The position numbers were made by a program, and so were the translations under genes. A stretch of DNA of 64,000 nucleotides from CAZAOY01 sp964486925 (GTDB taxonomy: Bacteria; Bacillota; Clostridia; Oscillospirales; Ruminococcaceae): assembly GCA_964486925.1 (NCBI GenBank), contig CAZAOY010000003.1:1-64000 (forward strand). Reading direction: 5' to 3'. Shown here in pieces: positions 16,092 to 25,577 of this stretch (positions are counted from its first letter, which is position 1; every line of letters starts with the position of its first letter). Under the pieces are notes generated by a model. The model saw only the letters and a list, made by a program, of their open reading frames with translations. It was not told the origin of the DNA and made no database searches.

Positions 16092-19000
16092 ATGTCAGTA
16101 TTTCGCATTTATGTTGAAAAGAAAAGCGAGTTTGCAGCGCAGGCAAAGGGAGTTTTAGCGGATATTAAATCATCACTTTCACTGCAAAGCCTTACAGGAC
16201 TTCGCATTATTAACCGTTACGACGTACAAGGGATTACAAAGGAGAACTTTGATAAGGCGGTATCGATTGTGTTTAGCGAGCCTACCGTTGATGATGTGTC
16301 CTACGAGCTTCCTACCTTAGGGGAGGATGAGCGGTTGTTTGCTGTGGAGTATCTGCCAGGGCAGTTTGATCAGCGGGCGGATTCCTGCGAGCAGTGTATC
16401 CAGCTACTGGTGCAGGGTGAGCGTCCTGTAGTTAAGAATGCTAGGCTCTACCTGTTTTCGGGCAAGCTAAGCGACAGAGAGTTTACAAAGGTTAAGGAAT
16501 ACCTTGTAAACCCAGTTGAGTCCAGAGCCGCGTCTTTAGAGGTGGTGGATGACCTGACTGCGCACTATGAGATACCTACTACTGTGGCAACCTTAGAGGG
16601 GTTTATCGGCTATTCAAAGGAACGGCTTAACGAGTTTTTATCGGAATACGGGCTTGCTATGGATCTTGACGACATCCTATTCTGCCAAGGATACTTCGCT
16701 AATGAAGAAAAAAGAGATCCAACCATTACCGAGATACGCATGATTGACACCTACTGGTCAGACCACTGCCGACATACCACCTTCTCAACAAATATCGATA
16801 ACATAACTATAGAAAACCCTTACATTAACGACACCTTTAACGAGTATAAAAAGGTGCGCGACGAGCTTTACAAGGACAGAAACGACAAACCCATAACGCT
16901 AATGGATATGGCAACTATCGGGGCTAAGTGGCTTAAAAAGCAGGGACTGCTAAACGACCTTGACGAATCGGAGGAGATTAACGCCTGTTCGGTTAAGATT
17001 AAGGTTGAGGTTGAGGGCGGGCATGAGGACTGGCTTCTTATGTTTAAGAATGAAACCCACAACCACCCGACCGAGATCGAGCCCTTTGGTGGTGCGGCGA
17101 CCTGCTTAGGCGGGGCGATACGAGATCCGCTTTCGGGAAGGTCATACGTATATCAAGCTATGAGGGTAACAGGGGCGGCAGATCCGTTTGTACCGATGAG
17201 CGAAACGGTTCGCGGTAAGCTTCCGCAGAGGAAGATTATTAAAGGTGCGGCGGACGGATACAGCTCCTACGGCAACCAGATAGGGTTAGCTACGGGGCAT
17301 GTAGCGGAGATCTATCACCCTGGGTATGTGGCAAAGCGTATGGAGATTGGTGCGGTTATCGGGGCAGCACCTATAGAGAATGTGGTGCGTGAGGTGCCTT
17401 GCGACGGCGACGTGGTTATACTGCTTGGCGGTAAGACTGGTCGGGACGGGTGCGGCGGTGCTACCGGTTCGTCTAAATCCCATACCTTAGAGTCCCTTGA
17501 AAGCTGTGGTGCAGAGGTGCAAAAGGGTAACCCGCCAGAGGAGCGTAAGCTTCAGCGGCTATTTAGGAAGAAAGAGGTTACCAGTCTGATTAAACGCTGT
17601 AACGACTTTGGTGCAGGTGGGATATCGGTTGCTATCGGAGAGCTTGCCGATGGTTTGGAGATTGAACTTGATAGGGTGCCAAAGAAGTATGACGGGTTAG
17701 ACGGCACAGAGCTTGCTATCTCGGAATCACAAGAACGTATGGCGTGCGTTGTGGCGAAGGAGGATGCCGACCGCTTTATCAAGGCGGCGAACGAAGAGAA
17801 CATCCAAGCGACGTTGGTAGCGACGGTTACCGCTACACCACGGTTACGGATGAACTGGGAGGGCAGGCGTATCGTTGACCTAGCTAGGTCATTCCTAAAC
17901 TCAAACGGTGCTACTAAGGTTACCGATGTTAAGGTAACGGCAGTATCGGGAGAGGTTATCAAAAAGACCACCCTAACAAATACACAATCCGACTGGGAAC
18001 GTCATCTGTCGGATCTGAATATAGCCTCCCAAAAGGGGCTTGTGGAGCATTTTGACTCCACAATCGGGGCGAGGACGGTGCTAATGCCGTTTGGCGGGGA
18101 GTATCAGCTAACCCCATCCCAGAGCATGGTAGCTAAGATTCCGGTTGAGGGCAAGGAAACCTCCACCTGCTCGGTTATGTCCTATGGATTTAATCCGTAT
18201 ATCAGCGAGGCAAGCCCATACCACGGCGCTATCTATGCGGTGGTTGAATCGGTTGCTAAGGTGGTAGCGGTTGGGGGAGATCACGAGCAGTGCTGGTTGA
18301 CCTTCCAAGAATACTTTGAGCGGACAAAGAACGACCCTACACGTTGGGGCAAGCCGTTTAGTGCGCTGCTCGGTGCGCTAAAGGCTCAGTGGGAGCTTTC
18401 CATCGGTTCAATCGGCGGTAAGGACTCCATGTCGGGAACGTTTGAGGATATCGATGTTCCGCCTACCTTAGTGTCCTTTGCGGTGTCGCTGGCGGACAGC
18501 GGGATGGTTGTATCCAACGAGATTAAGCAGATTGGAAGCACTCTTGCGATAATTTTACCTAAATATGACGAGAACGGTATCCCTGATTTTGCCGACCTTA
18601 AATCGATATTCTCGATGGTTAGGGAGCTTATCGCTAAGGGGTATGCCGACAGCGTACAGGCGATAACCTACGGTGGGTTATCCGAGAGTCTATTTAAGAT
18701 GTGCCTTGGTAATCGGTTTGGGGTAAAGCTTAACACGGCGATTGATAACGAGGTTATGTTTAACCCTTGCTACGGCGGGTTTGTAATCGAGTTTTCCAAC
18801 ACCAAAAAGATTCCTGAATGTATGACCGTTATCGGGAAAACTACCTCTAAGTACTACATCTTCTCCGCTTTGGATGGGTTTGCAATCGATCTTAAGAAGG
18901 TAACTCGTGCCTACGAAAACCGTATGGAGGAGATCTTCCCGTACCAGTCCGCAAGGACAAGGTCGGAGTATCCGCTCTCAAAGGCGAGATACAAGCTTCC

Positions 19001-19838
19001 TAAGTCACAGCGTTTATCCTCTCCTATCAAGGTAGCGTCCCCACGGGTGCTAATCCCTGTATTCCCAGGCACAAACTGCGAATACGATACCGCAATGGCA
19101 TTCCAGCAGGCAGGTGGTAAGGCAGAGGTTTTTGTAATAAACACCCTATCCCACGCAAGCATTACCGAGTCGGTTGACCGTTTTGCAAAGCTACTGGACA
19201 ACAGCCAAATTTTAATGCTACCGGGCGGATTCTCTGGCGGGGATGAGCCGGACGGTTCAGCAAAGTTTATCTGTGCATTCCTAAGAAACCCACAGATTAA
19301 GGAAGCTATCGATAACCTTTTATTAAACCGTGACGGCTTAGCATTGGGTATCTGCAACGGTTTCCAAGCGCTTATCAAGCTAGGGTTAGTTCCATGCGGC
19401 AGGATTACCGATATTACCGAGGATTCTCCGACCCTAACCTTTAATACCATTAACCGTCACCAGTCGATGATGGTAAGCACAAGGATTGCTTCCAACAAGT
19501 CACCATGGCTGTATAACACCAATGTAGGGGACACCCATACAATTCCAATCTCCCACGGTGAGGGAAGGTTTGTGGCGAGCAACAAGACGATAAACAAGAT
19601 GATTGAAAACGGTCAGATTGCAACCCAGTACATTAACCTTGACAGCGAGCCTACCTATGATCTTAGATTTAATCCAAACGGCTCTGTCTATGCTATCGAG
19701 GGTATCACCTCTCCGGACGGCAGGGTACTAGGTAAGATGGGACACAGCGAGCGTATCGGCAAGGATATCTGCAAAAATGTGGAAGGGTTTAAGGATCAGC
19801 TAATCTTTAAATCCGGGGTCGAATACTTTACCAAATAG
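16092..19838 (+). CDS. purL: Phosphoribosylformylglycinamidine synthase, single-chain (PurL plus PurQ fused)
   Basis: 1248 residues. It converts FGAR and glutamine to FGAM with ATP in purine synthesis. The synthetase half carries DTYWSDHCRHTTFST and FKNETHNHPTEIEPFGGAAT, followed by the second AIR-synthase-like pair. The C-terminal glutaminase domain starts near residue 985 and contains PGTNCEYDTAMAF, GGFSGGDEPDGSAKF, the nucleophile Cys1088 in LGICNGFQALIKLG, and the His-Glu pair in SHGEGRF. The fused single-chain form is characteristic of many Clostridia, in contrast to the Bacillus PurS/Q/L set. It is monocistronic, with a terminator 45 bp downstream. No purine riboswitch is visible in the 78-bp upstream gap. 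Confidence 0.96.
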   Translation: MSVFRIYVEKKSEFAAQAKGVLADIKSSLSLQSLTGLRIINRYDVQGITKENFDKAVSIVFSEPTVDDVSYELPTLGEDERLFAVEYLPGQFDQRADSCEQCIQLLVQGERPVVKNARLYLFSGKLSDREFTKVKEYLVNPVESRAASLEVVDDLTAHYEIPTTVATLEGFIGYSKERLNEFLSEYGLAMDLDDILFCQGYFANEEKRDPTITEIRMIDTYWSDHCRHTTFSTNIDNITIENPYINDTFNEYKKVRDELYKDRNDKPITLMDMATIGAKWLKKQGLLNDLDESEEINACSVKIKVEVEGGHEDWLLMFKNETHNHPTEIEPFGGAATCLGGAIRDPLSGRSYVYQAMRVTGAADPFVPMSETVRGKLPQRKIIKGAADGYSSYGNQIGLATGHVAEIYHPGYVAKRMEIGAVIGAAPIENVVREVPCDGDVVILLGGKTGRDGCGGATGSSKSHTLESLESCGAEVQKGNPPEERKLQRLFRKKEVTSLIKRCNDFGAGGISVAIGELADGLEIELDRVPKKYDGLDGTELAISESQERMACVVAKEDADRFIKAANEENIQATLVATVTATPRLRMNWEGRRIVDLARSFLNSNGATKVTDVKVTAVSGEVIKKTTLTNTQSDWERHLSDLNIASQKGLVEHFDSTIGARTVLMPFGGEYQLTPSQSMVAKIPVEGKETSTCSVMSYGFNPYISEASPYHGAIYAVVESVAKVVAVGGDHEQCWLTFQEYFERTKNDPTRWGKPFSALLGALKAQWELSIGSIGGKDSMSGTFEDIDVPPTLVSFAVSLADSGMVVSNEIKQIGSTLAIILPKYDENGIPDFADLKSIFSMVRELIAKGYADSVQAITYGGLSESLFKMCLGNRFGVKLNTAIDNEVMFNPCYGGFVIEFSNTKKIPECMTVIGKTTSKYYIFSALDGFAIDLKKVTRAYENRMEEIFPYQSARTRSEYPLSKARYKLPKSQRLSSPIKVASPRVLIPVFPGTNCEYDTAMAFQQAGGKAEVFVINTLSHASITESVDRFAKLLDNSQILMLPGGFSGGDEPDGSAKFICAFLRNPQIKEAIDNLLLNRDGLALGICNGFQALIKLGLVPCGRITDITEDSPTLTFNTINRHQSMMVSTRIASNKSPWLYNTNVGDTHTIPISHGEGRFVASNKTINKMIENGQIATQYINLDSEPTYDLRFNPNGSVYAIEGITSPDGRVLGKMGHSERIGKDICKNVEGFKDQLIFKSGVEYFTK

Positions 19839-19882
19839 CAGGTAAAAATTTGTATATTTAATGTATTTAATACATCATAATG

Positions 19883-19914
19883 TTTTACACCGATTTATAT
19901 CGGTGTAAAATTTT
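19883..19914 (+). terminator. Terminator after purL
   Basis: TTTTACACCGAT, TTAT loop, ATCGGTGTAAAA, then TTTTG. Confidence 0.88.
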
Positions 19915-20019
19915 GTGTAAGTTGCACAGAATATTTATCACATTTTTTTCACAATTAGCTCTTTAAATATAAACGAAAATATGTTATAATAAACACATGG
20001 TAAGGAAGTCCGCACCACG

Positions 20020-20086
20020 ACACGCATAAACCTAAATGAATCGCACGAACCAGTCGCGCAATGCGCGCCCCTACAACAGCGTGTGT
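20020..20086. repeat. Hairpin repeat with covarying outer stem, copy 2
   Basis: ACACGC and GCGTGT outer arms, a CATAAACCTAAATGAATCG segment and an inner GCGC-AAT-GCGC stem followed by CCCTAC. It is homologous to 10435-10497 (arms ACACAT and ATGTGT). A weak promoter (TTTAAA, 17 bp, TATAAT at 19962-19990) lies just upstream. Confidence 0.6.
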
Positions 20087-20140
20087 GAAAAACATGGGTT
20101 TGCCCACAATAACAGACCCACAGCGCAATGTGGGAACGAA

Positions 20141-20190
20141 ACCTTGTAACGCAACCTTGTAACGCATACAATGCGTTCCCTACGGTGGTG
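20141..20190. repeat. Short direct repeat plus AACGCAT palindrome
   Basis: ACCTTGTAACGCA is present twice in tandem, the second running into AACGCAT, 3 nt, ATGCGTT and CCCTACGGTGG. It is a shortened relative of the GGAACGCAT family. Confidence 0.6.
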
Positions 20191-20352
20191 GGTTTATTGC
20201 ATTTGTAGGGAATTAGCATGTAAGCTGTGTTATGGTACAGGCTAAGCGATAGGTTTAGCAAGATTAAACAAAGGCAATTATCTGTAGTTTTGTGGTATTC
20301 TGGCAAAATCTGCATTAAGATACGGATGAAAATAAAAATTGGAGGTTTTTTG

Positions 20353-21435
20353 ATGATAGAGGTTAAAAATCTCACCAAGCAGTATGGGAACAAGCTAGCG
20401 GTTGATAATGTTTCATTTACTGTACAAAAGGGTGAAATTTTAGGATTTTTAGGGCCAAACGGTGCCGGAAAATCAACGACGATGAACATACTAACAGGTT
20501 ATCTCTCCTCAACAGATGGTACTGTAAAGATAGGGGAGTACGATATCCTTGATAATCCCCTTGAGGCGAAGAAGATAATCGGGTATCTGCCCGAGCAACC
20601 GCCGTTATACCTTGATATGACGGTTATGGAGTATCTAAACTTTATCTACGACCTTAAAAAGGTGAAGATCCCTCGCAAAGCCCATCTAGACGAGATCTGT
20701 AACACCGTTAAGATAACCGATGTTAACAAGCGGGTTATCAAAAACCTATCCAAGGGGTACAAGCAACGTGTAGGGCTAGCGGGAGCGCTTATCGGTAACC
20801 CCGATGTGTTAATCCTTGACGAGCCTACCGTAGGGTTAGACCCAAAGCAGATTATCGAAATTAGAAATCTTATCAAAAACTTTAGCCACAAGCATACGGT
20901 AATCCTATCCTCCCACATTCTAAGCGAGGTGCAGGCTATCTGTGACAAGGTGGTTATCATCAATAAAGGCAAGATTATCGCTAACGATACCGCCTCAAAC
21001 CTATCAAGCAAGCTCTCCACCGACAGACGTTACACCGTGCGTATTGCGGGACCTGAAGCGGAGGTGTTAAAGCTTCTTCACGGGTTATCACATATCGCCG
21101 AGATTGTGCCGCTTGGTAAACGTGAGACCGGTGCGTATGAGTACACCATCGAAGCAGAGGAAGGGTACGACTTTAGAAAGGACATGTTCCATCGTCTGGC
21201 GGAAAGAAACTGGCCTATCCTATCGCTTAAGAGCCATGAGCTTACACTAGAGGATATCTTCCTACAGCTTATAAGCGGCGAATACCGACCAGAGGATCAC
21301 CCGTCTTTAGTTCCAGAAGCAGAGGATACTAGTGAGGACGGTTTAGACGAAGCAGACGAGGATAATACACAAGACAAAGCCGAATCAGCTACCGACGAAG
21401 CTACAAGCAATACCGATGATGGAGGGGAAAGATAA
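20353..21435 (+). CDS. ABC transporter ATP-binding protein (GldA/NatA-like)
   Basis: 360 residues from ATG 20353, seven bases after GGAGG. It has Walker A GPNGAGKST, signature NLSKGYKQRVG, Walker B VLILDEPTVGLD and an H-loop histidine. After the ATPase core and a C-terminal regulatory part comes an unusual tail of about 40 residues, almost entirely Glu, Asp, Ser and Thr. It is the first gene of a four-gene operon and overlaps the permease by one base (TAATG). The set ATPase, ABC-2 permease, GldG-like protein and DUF4340 protein recurs in Bacteroidetes gliding genes and many Firmicutes, where the substrate is unknown. Confidence 0.9.
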   Translation: MIEVKNLTKQYGNKLAVDNVSFTVQKGEILGFLGPNGAGKSTTMNILTGYLSSTDGTVKIGEYDILDNPLEAKKIIGYLPEQPPLYLDMTVMEYLNFIYDLKKVKIPRKAHLDEICNTVKITDVNKRVIKNLSKGYKQRVGLAGALIGNPDVLILDEPTVGLDPKQIIEIRNLIKNFSHKHTVILSSHILSEVQAICDKVVIINKGKIIANDTASNLSSKLSTDRRYTVRIAGPEAEVLKLLHGLSHIAEIVPLGKRETGAYEYTIEAEEGYDFRKDMFHRLAERNWPILSLKSHELTLEDIFLQLISGEYRPEDHPSLVPEAEDTSEDGLDEADEDNTQDKAESATDEATSNTDDGGER

Positions 21436-22136
21436 TGTCAGCAATACTAAAAAAAGAGCTTAAAACCTACTTTTCTTCGCCAATAGGGTATATCTTTATA
21501 GCGGTACTATTCTTCTTTGGCGGGCAGAGCTTTGCGATGGTAATCCAAAGCAACAGCGCTTATCTGTCATACATATTTAACTCACTCTTTACCATTGTAA
21601 TATTTCTAATCCCTGTGCTTACAATGCGGCTTATGAGCGAGGATAAAAAGCTAAAGACAGATCAGCTTTTACTAACCTCACCTGTTAGCATTGGCGGGAT
21701 TGTAATCGGTAAATTTCTAGCGGCATTTATGGTGTTTTTAATCAGCATGGTACAGTTTGTGCTATACTTTTTAATACTAGCGTCCCTTACAAAGCCGGAC
21801 TGGAACATCTTCCTTGGAAACTTTGTAGGGCTAGCACTCCTTGGCGGTGCTTTAATCTCAATCGGGCTGTTTATCTCCTCTATGACCGAAAGTCAAGTTA
21901 TCTCGGCAATCGGCTGTCTGGCGGTAATGCTTCTTATCTTCCTATTTGACCAGATAGCGTCAGCAATTCCGATTGTGTTTATCAGCAACATCTTTAAAGA
22001 CCTTTCTTTTACATCACGTTATCAAGATTTCGTTAATGGAATACTAAACATCTCTCATGTTGTATTCTTCCTAAGCATAATAGTGGCTTTTAACTTCTTG
22101 ACTATCAGAGTATTAGAAAAGAAACGTTGGGGTTAA
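21435..22136 (+). CDS. ABC-2 type permease (GldF-like)
   Basis: 233 residues with six hydrophobic segments. The N-terminus MSAILKKELKTYFSSPIGYIF is typical of ABC-2 permeases paired with GldG-like proteins. It provides the membrane channel for the ATPase encoded just upstream, and its start overlaps that gene's stop. GldG-like and DUF4340 genes follow. The exported substrate is unknown. Confidence 0.87.
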   Translation: MSAILKKELKTYFSSPIGYIFIAVLFFFGGQSFAMVIQSNSAYLSYIFNSLFTIVIFLIPVLTMRLMSEDKKLKTDQLLLTSPVSIGGIVIGKFLAAFMVFLISMVQFVLYFLILASLTKPDWNIFLGNFVGLALLGGALISIGLFISSMTESQVISAIGCLAVMLLIFLFDQIASAIPIVFISNIFKDLSFTSRYQDFVNGILNISHVVFFLSIIVAFNFLTIRVLEKKRWG

Positions 22137-22149
22137 GAAAGGGGTAAAT

Positions 22150-23595
22150 ATGAAAAAATTAGGATATTTTAGTAGTCGCAGGTTTAAGCACGGCTCACTT
22201 GCTACTATTATTACAGTGCTGTTTTTAGCGGCACTTTTGGTGGTTAACATAATCGCCACTCTACTTCTAAAGCGGTTTCCGCTAAACATCGACCTGTCGA
22301 GCGACAGCCGTTTTGGGCTTACTGCCGAATCGGTAAACTATGTTAAGGATCTTAAAAAAGAGATTAAGGTATATGTCTGCGCAAAGGAATCAGACTTTGA
22401 ATCGGCGAATGAGATGTATAAACAGGCTTACGAGGTTATCACAAGCTATACAAAGCATAACCCACGTATAACCATAGAGTTTGTTGATCTTATTAAAAAC
22501 CCTACCTTTGCACAAAAATTCCCGCTAGAAACGCTAAATGCGGCGGATATTATTGTATCATCGGGTAAGAGGTATAAAAAGTTTTCCTCCTCTGATCTGT
22601 TTATCTCCACCCAGCTTGAATCAGGTACAAAGTATAGCTCTAAGGCTGAACAGGTTATGACCAGCGCTATCATGTATGTACTGGACGAAAACCCTACTAA
22701 AGCTATCGTGCTAAACATGGGAAGCAGTGATCTTGCACCGTTTGTGGAGCTTCTATCGAGCAACAACTTTGAGATAGTACAGCAAAACCTACTATCCGAG
22801 GATCTGGATAAGTCCGCTACCATGGTGGTACTCCCTCCTTTAAAGGCGGATCTTACCCCACAAGAGATTAAAAAGTTAGATGATTTCCTATCAAACGACG
22901 ATAACTTTGATAAGACTTTAATCTACGTACCGTCACTTGATACACCAAACTTCCCAAACATTGATGAGTATCTGGCTGAATGGGGGCTTAAGGTTTCTCC
23001 TTCCGTTGTAATGGAAACAAACCAAAACAACGCAGTTAACGACATGTTTAACGTAATAAACCAGATCGATAACGAAAAGTACACCGCTGACCTTAAGGAC
23101 AGCTCAAAGCCATACATCACCCCGTATGCCCATCCAATCGAGCTAGTGTTCGACGCGTCTGGAAACCGTAAGACCGATGTGCTCGCTAAGACCGCTCCTA
23201 CAACGATAGCAGTGCCTGCTAATGCGGACGAAAAATTTGACCCGGGCAAGGCGACACAGCAAAGCTATAACACCATAGCCGCTTCTGCTAAGGCTAAGTT
23301 TGAGGGCACGACCCTTCATCAGTCAAACCTAATTATCTTTGGTTCTGAGTATTCGCTAGACCAGTCATTTATCCAGTACCAAGCTTTTAACAACGGTGAT
23401 TATGTGGCCAACATTGCTTCTAAATCGGTAAACAAGAAGGATGGTATCAGCATAGTACCAATCGATTTCTCCCAAAAGGCTATAGCAATAACCCCGGCAC
23501 AAAAGCAGGGCTTTACAGTGTTCTTTATGATGGTGTTACCGCTATTAATCCTAATCGGGGGAGTTGTAGTATGGTTAAGGAGAAGATATAGATGA
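22150..23595 (+). CDS. GldG-family ABC-associated protein
   Basis: 481 residues. One N-terminal membrane segment (about residues 20-42) and one C-terminal segment (about 455-475) followed by RRRYR enclose a large extracytoplasmic domain. FPLNIDLSSDSRFGLTAESV resembles the ABC-type uncharacterised (GldG/DUF7088) domain that follows the first membrane anchor in this family. It likely forms part of the export complex with the preceding permease. The stop overlaps the next start by 4 bp (ATGA). The function is not established. Confidence 0.82.
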   Translation: MKKLGYFSSRRFKHGSLATIITVLFLAALLVVNIIATLLLKRFPLNIDLSSDSRFGLTAESVNYVKDLKKEIKVYVCAKESDFESANEMYKQAYEVITSYTKHNPRITIEFVDLIKNPTFAQKFPLETLNAADIIVSSGKRYKKFSSSDLFISTQLESGTKYSSKAEQVMTSAIMYVLDENPTKAIVLNMGSSDLAPFVELLSSNNFEIVQQNLLSEDLDKSATMVVLPPLKADLTPQEIKKLDDFLSNDDNFDKTLIYVPSLDTPNFPNIDEYLAEWGLKVSPSVVMETNQNNAVNDMFNVINQIDNEKYTADLKDSSKPYITPYAHPIELVFDASGNRKTDVLAKTAPTTIAVPANADEKFDPGKATQQSYNTIAASAKAKFEGTTLHQSNLIIFGSEYSLDQSFIQYQAFNNGDYVANIASKSVNKKDGISIVPIDFSQKAIAITPAQKQGFTVFFMMVLPLLILIGGVVVWLRRRYR

Positions 23596-25067
23596 GTAAA
23601 AAGCTTAAAACCGTTGTTATCGGGTTTGGTATATTAATCCTTCTAGCCGGTGCAATGATTGCTTTGATGTATCTGCCGCAGGATAGTACCGCTAACAGCG
23701 AGGCGTCCAGTAGCTCCGAGATAGAACCTTTCGTGCTTTGCAGTATCCCTCGAGAGGAGATTACTAAGGTTATAGTCACCAATGAAACCGGAAGCTACGA
23801 GATTAACCGAATCGGTGAGGATCGTTATGGTATTAGTGAGTACGAGGGATTATTCCAACTGCTTGAAAACTATTCTATGGCTATCTATTCGGCGTCGGAG
23901 GTAACCTCGGTAAACAAGGTATCGGAAAACTCCGATAATGCCGCGGATTTCGGGTTAGATAAGCCTAAGGCTAAGGTAAGCGTTGTATCTAAGGGTAAGA
24001 CAATCGAGCTGTCATTCGGGATAAACTCCCCAGACGGCATGTACACCTATGTACAGGTAAAGGGGGATAACGCTATCTACGCTACCTCCGCCTCTACTGT
24101 GTCCTTTGCGTTTGAGGCTAAGGAATACTACCTAGACAGGGTGATAATCGAGCCGTTTAACAAGGAGGATCCAAAAACCATCCCGACGATCAATTCCTTT
24201 GAGGTATACCGTGAGGATCTTAAAAAGCCTATTAAGGTTATAGCTCTTACCGACAAGGAGAAGGAGGAGGTTAAAAATACCGCTCCCGCTCCATACAAGA
24301 TGGTAAGCCCGATAGAATCCTCTATGGCTACCACACCTAGTGAAAAGGCTATATTTAATCTGTTTGGTCTAACCGCTAAAGAGGTAGTAATGGCTAACCC
24401 GACCGAAGCAGATCTTAAGAAGTACGGCTTTACCGACACCTCCCCTAGGGCAGAGCTTTCCTACAACACAAACAAGCTAACCCTAATAGCGGGCAAGGGT
24501 ATCGACAGCAACGAGGATAACGACGACTCCACCAAGGCGTTTGACCTGCACTACGTATATGTACCGCAGAACAAGATTATCTACAAGGTGGACACCGAAA
24601 GCATAACCTGGCTAAAGGTGACCCCAAGGCAGTTAATCTCCTCTATAGCGTATCTTGTGTACATTGGTGATCTGGACGGACTGGACTTTACGGTAAAGGG
24701 CAAGGAATACAAGTTTGACCTTAAGACCGTTAAGGATAAGGATGACCGTGACGAAACCACCGTTAAGCGTGACGGCAAGGATGTTGATGTAGATAACTTT
24801 AAAAAGCTAATACAGCTAGCATTCGACACCCCTGTTGCGGACATCTACGAGGGTGAGCCTATCACCTCCACCCCGATTGTATCGATGAAGTACCGTCTGT
24901 CAAGCGGCAAGACCGACATAGTAACCATCTACAAGCTAAGCGAGCGGATGGCAGTACTAGCGGTAAACGGTGTTCAAAAGTACACTGCACGTTTAGCATA
25001 CGTTGACAAGCTAGAAAAAGAAATTCAAAATTTAATAAACGGCAAAGCCGTTACCACCGACTGGTAG
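23592..25067 (+). CDS. DUF4340 domain protein of the GldG-type ABC operon
   Basis: 491 residues. A single N-terminal membrane segment (about 8-27) anchors a long extracytoplasmic region. The repeated pattern of DUF4340 is visible: EITKVIVTNETGSYEINRIGEDRYGI, then a DFGLDKPKAKVSVVSKGKTIELSFG block, and a later similar block ending DLKKYGFTDTSPRAELSYN. Together with the three preceding genes it completes the usual module. A strong terminator follows 22 bp later, so this is the operon end. The family is uncharacterised biochemically. Confidence 0.82.
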   Translation: MSKKLKTVVIGFGILILLAGAMIALMYLPQDSTANSEASSSSEIEPFVLCSIPREEITKVIVTNETGSYEINRIGEDRYGISEYEGLFQLLENYSMAIYSASEVTSVNKVSENSDNAADFGLDKPKAKVSVVSKGKTIELSFGINSPDGMYTYVQVKGDNAIYATSASTVSFAFEAKEYYLDRVIIEPFNKEDPKTIPTINSFEVYREDLKKPIKVIALTDKEKEEVKNTAPAPYKMVSPIESSMATTPSEKAIFNLFGLTAKEVVMANPTEADLKKYGFTDTSPRAELSYNTNKLTLIAGKGIDSNEDNDDSTKAFDLHYVYVPQNKIIYKVDTESITWLKVTPRQLISSIAYLVYIGDLDGLDFTVKGKEYKFDLKTVKDKDDRDETTVKRDGKDVDVDNFKKLIQLAFDTPVADIYEGEPITSTPIVSMKYRLSSGKTDIVTIYKLSERMAVLAVNGVQKYTARLAYVDKLEKEIQNLINGKAVTTDW

Positions 25068-25089
25068 GTTTCGTTTGTCTATAATATTA

Positions 25090-25127
25090 GGCTGTTGCAC
25101 AGGGCTGTGCAACAGCCTTGTTTTTTT
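25090..25127 (+). terminator. Terminator of the GldG-type ABC operon
   Basis: GGCTGTTGCAC, short loop, GTGCAACAGCC followed by TTGTTTTTTT. Confidence 0.9.
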
Positions 25128-25251
25128 GGTTTGGTTTATATGGGTTACACCCACGTATTTTAAACATGTGCGTCCAGTTTGTACGTTTTAATCTGGTCAG
25201 GTGTCCGTTTTTGTTTTTTGTCTATGGGGTAATGGATTTTAGGGTTTATGA

Positions 25252-25400
25252 TTGGTTTTATGGTAACACCGCCGTAGGGAACGCATTGCATGCGTTCCTG
25301 ATAGGGTCATGGACTTTCATGATAGAATGGGTTTTATGGTAACACCGCCGTAGGGAACGCATTGTATGCGTTCCAGATAGGGTGGCATGGTTTTCAACTT
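25252..25400. repeat. Tandem pair of a 76-bp unit carrying the GGAACGCAT palindrome
   Basis: The string GGTTTTATGGTAACACCGCC occurs twice, 76-77 bp apart, each time running into GTAGGGAACGCATTG and the palindrome (cores at 25278-25298 and 25354-25374), then GATAGGGT. The region 25128-25577 between operons holds no convincing gene. The frames crossing it are repeat sequence. Confidence 0.75.
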
Positions 25401-25577
25401 AGGATAGGGTTGCATTTTAATCTTCTACTACATAGCTAATGTGAGAATTTACTAACAATACCCACATCTTTTCATAAATTTAACATTTTGTGCAAAAAAT
25501 AATCAATTATATATCTAAAATAGATGTTAAAATGTAGTAGTACGAACTATATGTGAATGATAAAGGAGAGCGAAAGA

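Noticed and set aside
25118..25342. 74-codon open frame after the GldG-type operon
   Set aside because: It starts in the terminator's T-run and crosses tandem palindromic repeats.
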